The notes below the pieces were generated by a model, which made no database searches, had not been told where the DNA came from, and worked only from the letters and a program-made list of their open reading frames with translations. Shown piece after piece: positions 22,464-32,900 of a DNA stretch of 64,000 bases. The stretch is from contig OZ024783.1 of the NCBI GenBank assembly GCA_964017065.1, positions 2,519,772-2,583,771 of the forward strand, in the 5' to 3' direction. The first letter of the stretch is position 1, and every line of letters starts with the position of its first letter. The stretch comes from Haliclona indistincta. Lineage: Eukaryota > Porifera > Demospongiae > Haplosclerida > Chalinidae. Both the position numbers and the translations under genes were made by a program.

Positions 22464-23890
22464 TAATACCTCGTCATGGCCTGTGGAAGGCTGGAATGCA
22501 TGCCGCGCTTTTTCCATGTGTTAGTGGGCGTAACCAACCGCGCCTCCAGAATGTACAGCGGGAAATTTGAATTTTCTGACATCTTGAATTTCCGCACTCC
22601 GTTGTCTTTCAGCAGTACGATATACTGCATGTCCCACCCACCTCTGTCTTTCCATCATCACTGCGCATTGCATGACTGCACTATATCAATCAAGATAAAG
22701 CACCACACATGCAGATCTGAATCTGATCCACTCTCCTCTTTAGTTAGCAATTAACAACTTGAGCTCTGACTAGAATCATTAATTATTTATAACTTTATTT
22801 ATTATGCTAACATATAAGCTCATCAACTGCACCAACTAATTATAAAAAGTATACAGTACCGTAAATATCACCATAAACCAACTCACTGTACCTTATTGTC
22901 AAGCACTGCTCCATCCTTTGGTGTCTGTTTAGTTGTTCGTCGATGTCCTATCATTTGCTTACTCAGACCAGCTATGGACCTCGGTAATGGAAGCTGGTCC
23001 ATAGCTGGTCTGAGTAAGCAAATGATAGGACATCGACTATAACAACCAAACAAATTTCCATAAATTTCCAGAACCATAAATTTCAGGTTGGTGAGACCAG
23101 CCATAAAGGGTTTAATCTCACATGTCTCACAAAGTAACATTATTAAGTTAATGGATTAGAATGAGAGAAAGTCATTGTACTAGCTAGGATGAAATGTCAT
23201 GAATTAGCAAGCTAGCTCAAGCTAAGAGCATGAACTCAAAGCTGTTGCAATCCATTCCAAGTCATGCATCATCTTCCAGTACTCCTCCTCCAGGCAGTAT
23301 ACTACCCATCATCACTATCTAATGTATTGCACGTGAGATAGAAACATGATTTGAAAAATTACACATATTCAAACTCTGCACAAAGTAGCTAACAATTACA
23401 AAACAGGAGTGACAAAAATATTAAGAAATGATGTGTTCTGCACATGTACGTGAAAAAATTATTGAAATGTTATATAAAAAGACTGAAATCATAATGAGCA
23501 CATAAGTACATGTATTATCATTAATCAAAAGGTTTTAACAGATTCTTATAGAATTATAAAGATAGAATTGTTACAATTCAGTGTAGTACTGTTTCCAGGT
23601 AGTTACTGTAGTGCTGTGCTACTATCATTATCTAATTTACTGTACATGAGATAGAAACATGTTCATGTGCAAGAATACTATTCAAATCAAACAATAGAAC
23701 ACAGTTACATGGCTGCACTAAACAGGAGTGACAAAAAACAACAATATACACTGTAGTTAAGGTAAAAAATTAAAAATTATTAGTAATTCTTCTAGTGACA
23801 TAATATTCGAAGCAACCAAAAGATGTTGTATAATAACAATAAACTGATACACACTGAAAGAAGAAATCATAATTATTGTGCACAATATCA
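22464..23890 (-). other. NLR1 3' flank, shared with NLR3
   Basis: No gene. The sequence from about 22476 to 22740 is closely similar to 62410-62650 (for example GGGCGTAACCAACCGCGCC), and 23150-23560 matches 62890-63300, so the same 3' flank sits below NLR1 and NLR3. The region 23565-23880 matches 45105-45179 plus 46278-46500, below NLR2. These matches define the duplicated unit. A hairpin is listed separately. Confidence 0.6.
22941..23035. repeat. Perfect 40-bp-arm hairpin
   Basis: 22941-22980 and 22996-23035 are exact reverse complements, with a 15-nt loop; weaker pairing continues outward. It is absent from the otherwise similar NLR3 3' flank (near 62830), so it came in with an insertion. 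An RNA copy would give a long perfect stem. Confidence 0.7.
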
Positions 23891-23893
23891 TTA

Positions 23894-23927
<34 letters not shown>

Positions 23928-26900
23928 GTTAAAACGTCACCATATGGTTTTAACAGATGCTTATATTGTTCTTGGTAGTATGGTGGTAGCTTGTTATAGT
24001 TTGAACGATGAAGTTCGAATGTTATTACATGTTCGTTACTATCAGCAGCCTCGAGCAGTTCGAGCAGGTCAATATAGAAAAAACAATTTTCTATACATAG
24101 TACTTCTAGTGTGTGGTGTGACCGTACAATATTAGTGAGAACAGGTAGTTCACTGTCTTGTAGATGATCAATCCCCAGGTAGGTCAGTGAAGTGATATTC
24201 ACGATCAGTGCAGCTAGCAGGTGAATTAGGGTATAGGAAATAGTAAGTTTCTTGAGGTTTGTGTTACGATGTGGAAGAACCAGAGTTTCATTGACAGCGT
24301 CAAATGAACGATCATGAGTGATAAATGTAAGTTCTTGCAATGAAGAGGGTCGAAATAATGTTGAGATCAATGAACTCTTAATTTTTGTTCTAATGTCAAT
24401 ATATAGAGATTTTAGTTCACTCCCTGGTGCTATCAGCTGCTGCAAGATGACCAGATCATCATCATCAATAACACACAACCGTTCTATTGCAAGTTCCTTA
24501 AGTCGGGAAAACTCTCTTAATGTAATAATTACAGAAAAGGATGATCTCCGTAAGTCTAACCCAAAAATTCTCCCTTTAGCAATAGATGAGGACCTAAGAC
24601 CCTTCACCAGGAGATCAATATTTTCCTCTGACTCAAACACCATTACAAGACCCCATCTTTCATCAAAGTGGCTGATGCAGTATCCTGTGGCATACCAGTC
24701 AAATCCAACTTTTGGCATAACTCTGATTGTATCACTTTCGCTATAGTCCACCTTCACACTATCCATAATGCTAGGACACTCATATGCACAATGGACCAAC
24801 TCTAGACCTGCAGGACGCGTACGGTTGAGTATGCTTGCATAATCGTCGTTGCATGCTAGTTGTTGTACCAACTCCTGGTACACAGGGTGACTATGATAAT
24901 CATCATGTCTGTACATTCCTGCCAGAAACCTCAGAACAACACTATCTCCTTTAAACCATTCTACCAGTTCAAAGCCACTAGGAATCACAATAGCAATATG
25001 GAGGGCAGTCAAGTATTCTTGAAGAGTGAGATGGAGGAAGGAGTAGGAGCACCCAGGACCTGTACACACATTCACACTTGTGGTCTTTTTCATTGTCCCA
25101 AGGTGCTCAAAGTCCTCACCAAGGTCAATGAAGATGAACCTTTTCTCACATAGACCCTCATAGGCCACCTTGGCTAGCTGAAGAAGCTGCTGAGCCACTA
25201 CAGGAGGAAGCTTGCTAATGTCCTCTGTACACTGGAGGGAAGGAGGCATGCAATACTCACTAGGAACCTGACGTGTGGACACGAGGTGCCTGCGAATGAG
25301 ACCACAAGTGAGAGCGTCAAAGAGCTGTGTCATGGTTGTAGGGAAGGGAGTATCTGTGTCATAGCTGTCCTGGTATATCAGGGCTACAAATACGGTATTG
25401 AGAGGGATATACATCATACCATATATGGGAGGATTACTGGTGATGTAAGACAAGAACCCTGCCAGGATATCCCCACTAAACACGCTCTCAGCAAAGCGCT
25501 TGATATCCTCTTTAGTGAAGCCCATCACCTCGAGGTGCCTGTCTATGTTATGCTGGCAGAGACTCCACAGTTCAGCGCTTACTGAAGGACGACTGGTGAC
25601 AATAATAGTAGCCTCTGCCAGGAGCCTACCCTTGAGTAGATCTATGTAGACTGAGCCCTCCTGTCGCTGCTCACGAGGAAGCTCATCAAACCCATCGCAC
25701 ACGATAAGCATGTCTTCTCCTTCTCCTATTGCAGCCAAGAGCTCCTTCATGTTAGTGGTAGCATCACAAGGCAGCAGGTCCCCAAGGCAGCATGCCTCTT
25801 GAGCCTTCTTTTCTCTCAAGCGAATTAGTACCACTAACTCGCACTGCTTCACACTCTCTAACTCCTCCCACTTGTGACACACCTCCCATGCCAGTGTGCT
25901 CTTGCCGATACCTGGTGCACCCTCCACCAGGACACAACGTACTGGTCTACCGTCCTCCCTGGGCTTTAGTATATGATCTAGTGCTATCGGAGCTTTCTCA
26001 CGCAAGATCTTTTCCGTTAAACCGTGGAGACTTTTTCTAGTAAACTCATCTGCTTGCTTCCTGGTGATATCCTTCTTGCTGATGACAGCTAGCTCAATGT
26101 AGTGCTTGCTGGCAGTAGTGAGTAGCTTATCATCATCAGGGAGTGGCTGTCGGTAACATTTCTTTAGGAACTGTTTGTACTGTTTCCTGGTGATAGCTGA
26201 GGAGAGGAAACAAATCATCCACTGGTCATTAGTGACTGAGTATGTCATTATACCTGTTGTGCTTGAATGAGATGAAGAGGTGATGGAGGAGGAGAGCAAA
26301 TCCCTGTCACACTCTTTACTCCTCTTTGCTGTAGTCATACAAAGCTGTCACATGATGCTTCATTGCTAGTAATTTCTTTTCTCACCTGCTTTGTTTGGAG
26401 GAGGAGACAATGATGACTGTCTAGTGATGGAGGATGGTATCATACTATCATTGGTCTGTTGTGCTGTAAGACAGAGTACAGCTGTCATAAGGTGTAACTG
26501 AGTACATGAAATTATTTTATTTTTGTTACATTAATTGTCATGACACATCTTGTTACAGTAGAGATCATTGATCTTGCTCATAATTATACTAACTATATTC
26601 TAATACTTAAATGATCACACAAATGTAGAGACTGTGAGCTGCATCATCTCATTGCCAGAAAAAGCGCTGTCATGGAGTACCTGTTTGCTGAACACCTGCT
26701 CCCATCATATCAAAACCTTTGTCAAAAGTACCATTTATTACGAAATACACGTCACGTAGAGGGCGTTAAAAATCTTCTGTACTAAACCATGTACTAATCA
26801 TGTATGAAAAAATATATTTCTCTACTTTTAGCTTCACAGATCCGTATTATCAACTCAGTTCGGCCGGAATTGCAATGCCAAGAGTGTCAGCTTCATGACG

Positions 26901-29900
26901 GCATGTATATTAGCATTCAAATACATTTGGAACCACTCGTACTTATGTGTTTTCTTACCTTGGTGTACACAATTGTCATGTAATTATCAACTACAGTGTT
27001 CCACACGAAGAGAAGCAAAAATCTTTTTTTTTCATTTTGTTTCATATCTCAGGAACCAAGTGTCCTATGATCATGTTGCAGGTACCGTTATGATCCTCTA
27101 TCCTTACTGAACACCCTGGTTTGTATGGCTTCGCGTCACGTGACGTAGGCGTGTCACAACATGGCGGCGTATCACACCCACTGGAATGACAGTTTTAGGT
27201 TAGGATTTCCAGAACTACTGCTAGTTAAGATTTCTTAAAGCTGCATTACAACTATCACCTAGGGCTCTAACCTTTAGGCAAGTGTCCGGCTTGAGCTAGC
27301 GTTAGTTCGGCAACGGGAACCAAAAGATGGATTTCGCGACAAGCCAAAACTTTAGGTATGGGAAATCCGATTCCGTGTGAGTTAAGCTCCAATACTTGGA
27401 GACTGCACAGCCAATACATCCATCCACACTTTGCCGCACACTAAGCGTCCCTAGTAATGTTCACAGCGACAAACGAGACTCTTCTCTGCACGAGTGCCGT
27501 TTTCTTGCCGCCATCTTGCGATTTTAATGGATTTTGTGATGTCACACGTTGGTTATGAGCATGTGTTGCATCATAACTATTACACTGATTCAATGTGTTT
27601 TCAATAGTTATGACGTTTTACACAGCCAACAATTATTATGCGTGACATCACAAAAATCCATTAAAATCGCAAGATGGCGGCAAGAAAACGGCACTCGTGC
27701 AGAGAAGAGTCTCGTTTGTCGCTGTGAACATTACTAGGGACGCTTAGTGTGCGGCAAAGTGTGGATGGATGTATTGGCTGTGCAGTCTCCAAGTATTGGA
27801 GCTTAACTCACACGGAATCGGATTTCCCATACCTAAAGTTTTGGCTTGTCGCGAAATCCATCTTTTGGTTCCCGTTGCCGAACTAACGCTAGTTCAAGCT
27901 GGACACTTGCCTAAAGGTTAGAGCCCTAGGTGATAGCTGTAATGCTGCTTTAAGAAATCTTAACTAGCAGTAGTTCTGGAAATCCTAACCTAAAACTGTC
28001 ATTCCAGTGGGTGTGATACGCCGCCATGTTGTGACACGCCTCCGTCACGTGACGCGAAGCCATATGAACCAGGGTGTTAAGTAAGGATAGAGGATCATAA
28101 TGGTACCTGCAACATGATCATAGGACACTTGGTTCCTGAGATATAAACCAAAATGTAAAAAAAAGATTTTTGCTTCTCTTCGTGTGGAACACTGTACAAG
28201 CGTGAGCGTTCAACACATAGGCGAATTAAAACGTGTCTAATAGTTAATCAATGGGTATTTCCCTTCCAGTACGGATGGCATCAGATAGAGCGTTTCCTGA
28301 GCTGCAGTTTGGTACCAAATTCGTCTGTGTGCTCCTGGTGGAACTGCTCGTACTTTTTGTAATGGCTCAGACATACCCTATCAACAAGTGAGCTGTAGTT
28401 ACGTGATAGCTATAGGCTACAATTTATAGCTAGCTGACCTTAGTGGCGAACGTGTGCATGCACTATGATAGTTTATAGTTCTTTTTTGAGTGTAGAAGTC
28501 CTGGAAGAATCATTCGCTGTGTTGGGCTGCTCGTGCCTTATTCAGAGCACGCCCATTCTGAAGTCATACGTGAATTATCAAAAATAATTTGACATTCTTC
28601 AATGGTATAGGTTTCAATAATTATGTCATCTTATCATGAACTTTAGTGTGTTGGTCGCAAGTTGGAAGGGCTCACGGTATGCTTGGTTTGGAAAAGCCTA
28701 CCATGCAGACTAAATACTGACCAACTTCCTAAATGGTCTGACAAAGTAAAAACGGGCTACCCACAGCTTTATTAGTATGTTTAGCAATAACATACAGTAA
28801 CTCGTACATACTTCTTGCTCCTATCTTTCCTACTCAAAGTTAAAGAGTTGTACTATTGACTGAGTTGATCATTTCATACTGCACAAGAAAAACTCACTAT
28901 AATAGAAGTCAATTAATTTTAGCAAGATTTTAAGGGGCGTGGCAGCAGTTAATGAGTGATTATGATGCTGTATATTGTAGTGTTAGTGCTTTTCCTTGCT
29001 ACAGAGTGTGTTTAGAGTGAAGCTACTATAGTTTAGTAGTAATATTATGTGCTGTTCCTTTCAATTTGTATTAGATTTCTGGCAATGTGGTGATCTCTAC
29101 TTGTGCTCTCTCTAAGTAGTACCAATTCACTAAAGTGTACAGCATTGTATACCTTGCTCACTTGTCGTGTTAGCTGCAATGAGCTGGTCAGCAAGTGCAC
29201 CCAGTTCAGACTGTCTGAGACACTCTATCAAGTGTTGATATGTACGAGTAGATTCATCACCATTTGTCAGCCATTTCTGGATGATAGCCTCTGTGACACT
29301 CTCAGCACCATCTTGGGTGTGGTTCCTCTTCAGTAAAGCAACTGCTACTCCATTCTCATCTTGTAGGAGATACATACCGAATGTTGTGTAGTCATGAGCA
29401 GCAATTGTTTGAACTATCTTGAGAGGTTTACCATCAGGTCCTTTCATGGTCTTCAGCTTTAGTAGTGTGGGCACAGCATCTGTAACAATACAGTTATTAA
29501 TAGTTATCTAACAGCACATGATGTATTGTACCATAGGAAGCCTTATTTTCAAAGGCACCGCCAGTAGTGTATTTCAGATATACCATAGAAAGTCACATGA
29601 TTTCCTGTGGAATAACTGGATATTCCACGGAAAATCATGTGATTTCCCATGGTATATCTGGATATTCTACGGGAAGTCACATGACTCCCACTGGGCAAAA
29701 AAGATCTACCTTCCAGAGAGAAAAATAGGAAGGGGTGAGAGTTGTGAGTCAACTTCAGGGGGGTACGACAAGCTAATTTAATATGACGTATTGCTGACAT
29801 ACGACACGCCCACTAACGAATGGAATGTATGCAGGATAGTTTAAACAGTTTGCCATCGCGCTATAGTACATGATATCGAGCTCAGGTGTGCATTGTTTAC

Positions 29901-32900
29901 ACTCCAGATCAAGGCAAGTAATATTCCAGAACAATCTACTGAAAATAGCCGAAACAAGTTTTCTACTGTTACATTGATTGGACAATAGTGATGCGTATTG
30001 CAGCCAGAGTTTGTGCACCACAGTTGCAATTTCTTTACATTATTAACTGAATGATGCTCAAGAATGATAGCGATGCTGTTTTGATCACGTCGGTGCTTTC
30101 TTGGGTGAATAGTTTTGCCAACCAATTCTCCCTTTTCATCTCTCTGTACTGCAAAAACTAAAAGAGGTAAGGGTGGGGTAAGGTACCTTAAACGAAAGCT
30201 CTTGGGTAGTACAGCGGTTTTCCAAGATCTTGCAACAATCAACCGTCAACGGCCGACCGTAAATGAGGACTACGCATGCACAATGTGATCTCAAGCAAAA
30301 GAGCTCTTGTGACAGCTAGGCAGCTCAAATCACGGTGGAAGGAAGCAGTGGATGTCTACTTCTAAATTCTCTGCAGGTTTACACAATTGTTATCTTCTCA
30401 CAGACAGAGTTACGAACACGCATGTGTGCGACGCTTGACGGTACATAGCGAGTCTAGACGGTACAGTATTGCAAGATCTCGGAAAAACACACTTACCGTT
30501 GAAATTGTCCTCTAAAGACGAAGCTGACCAGGAAAGTCGCAATGTATTTTGATTTACCCTACGAGCAGTAACGTCAGCATTATGTCAGAATAAATTAGCT
30601 TGTTGTACCCCCCTGAGTCAACCTCACCAGTAAACTATAAGAATGCGCAAGCCGCCCTTATTTATCCTATAGAAACCTACAGACATCAGTGGGCATTGTG
30701 GTTGCCATGGTACAAGTCAGTTATACCACGCCTACCTGTGGTGTATCATGAATGCACTCAGCAATGAAAGATTTCACGAAACCCTCGGCGTGTTGCACAT
30801 TGTAGAGTTAGCTCCTTAGTTTTGGTTTGCAGAAGGAGCTTTGCAGCTAAAGCCAACCTGCTTGCTATTGAAACTGCACTGCTAAACGATAAAACTAAGA
30901 AGACAGCAAAGTGCTGACCACAACCGAGACAAGGTGTGTCAAGTGGGCGTGACCATGAACACAAAGTAGGTAGCCATTGCTCTTGGCTTCGATAGGCTTT
31001 TTCTTGAGATGTCTACGCACCCTCAGAGCTGTCCTGCTGTTTAGATGGAATCTACAAGTACCTAGGTAGTCAACTAAGGGCGCGCTTGTTGTCAGAGAAG
31101 TCTAAGATGGCCGTCATGCAAGGTGAGCCAGCCATAACTCAAGAACAAGAGCACTTTAGCAAAATCCACGAGTCACATTGCAAGCCATTGTCGTGCTAAG
31201 CCTGTTGATACCTTTACCGAGTTTCAGAAGTGAGCGATGGTCTCTGCAGCTCGATGGACAGAACGAATGAATGAGTGAACGAATGAACGACAGAGCAAGT
31301 ACCGTAACCCTCGCGCATGCGCCGAGGGTTAATAACCATTAATCCCTCAGGCTATGCCCTCGGGATTAATAGTTATTGCTTCGTGTATTCGTGATACACC
31401 ACGGGTAGGCATGGTATAACATATACTTATACCATAGATAATATACTACGTAACCATGCAGGATAGAAAAATAAATTTTCTCCAATACAAAATACATTGC
31501 GTGACGTCACGTCTAGTGATACAATGCTCGTTGCGCCGGAAGTAGCAATGGCTGCTGTGTCAAGCTACTATTAACTTTGTTAACACGCTTTTAAGTTGTT
31601 AACATGACCTTCCAACGTTTGCGTATCTTCGAGTAAGTGAAAAGTACATTTTAACAGCTAAAAACACATACTCTTGTTTGTGAACTATTGCCTGTGTTTC
31701 TAATCATTTCCATGTTGATCTACTAAGAATTCTGCATGGACTAGTGTATGGTTTGGTATGACTAACTCGTTCAATTAGCTCGATATACATGTTTTGTGTT
31801 AATTTAGTGCATGTTCTACAAACACATACTCATAGAAATTACTTGACTTATCTATTATGTATGTGGTGTTTCAGGTAGTTGTACTATAGTTGTATGGACT
31901 GAGCATACTAGGTTTTGTAGACAATAATTATTTGGAACTAGAACTATGTCAAACTCCTACAGTGTGTTTATACACATGTTGAAATTGTAGTTATGCTGTA
32001 TCTATACAAGAGAGTAATTAGAAGGAAGACAAGAAAAGGAAGCTGAAGCAAATACAGAATTAGCGTACAGAAGTTGAATTTTCTTGTGATCATTATTAAT
32101 AAAATGTACAGCGGTGAAAACAAAGCATTTTCGTACCTAGTCTAGCTTGCTAGACCCTCAACGCTCTCTCGCTCGATGGGCGGGGTTACGGGGCGGAGCC
32201 CCGAGCGAGATCGCGATGAGGGTCTAGCCAAACCTGCAACATGATTAGTTTCTGAAATGAGTTTTGTTAATGCAAGTCGTTACGTCATTGATTTCGTCAC
32301 TTAGTCAATATGGCCGCACTATCGTCGCTGTGTAATCTCTGGTCAGCTAAAACAACCGATAGCTTACCAACCGACGATCAACTTTTCGTGAGAGCTATTG
32401 AACACGGAGTACTTGCTTTAGGTCACCAAGAAGCAAGGCCATTGCAATCTGATGCCGCAGAAGCTGTACTTCGTGGAAGAGACACGTTTCTCAACTGTCC
32501 TTCAGGTCTTCCTCGACGATCACTTCCACAAAAAGGCTCCCTAGATCAGTCCTATCGCCATCTGGTAGGGCGGGGGCGAGCTGCAAAACGCGCAGTTGTC
32601 TGTAGACCTTGCTGTAGACATTATGGCTTGAACGTCACTCTGAGCTCACCATGTGCGTGACGTAATTAATGATGAATATGATTACAAAATTCATTTCAGA
32701 AACTAATCATGTTGCAGGTTTGGCTAGACCCTCATCGCGATCTCGCTCGGGGCTCCGCCCCGTAACCCCGCCCATCGAGCGAGAGAACGTTGAGGGTCTA
32801 GCAAGCTAGACTATTTCGTACCTTATTCAAAGACTATCGGTGGCAGTCCAACGTGGCAATGCAACTTTAGTGCGGGGCACTTTGCCTTCACTAACTGTAG

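Noticed and set aside
24318..26040. Plus-strand open frames opposite NLR1 (and likewise 47058-48648 opposite NLR2)
   Set aside because: Antisense shadows of the long NACHT-LRR exons, present in both copies for that reason.
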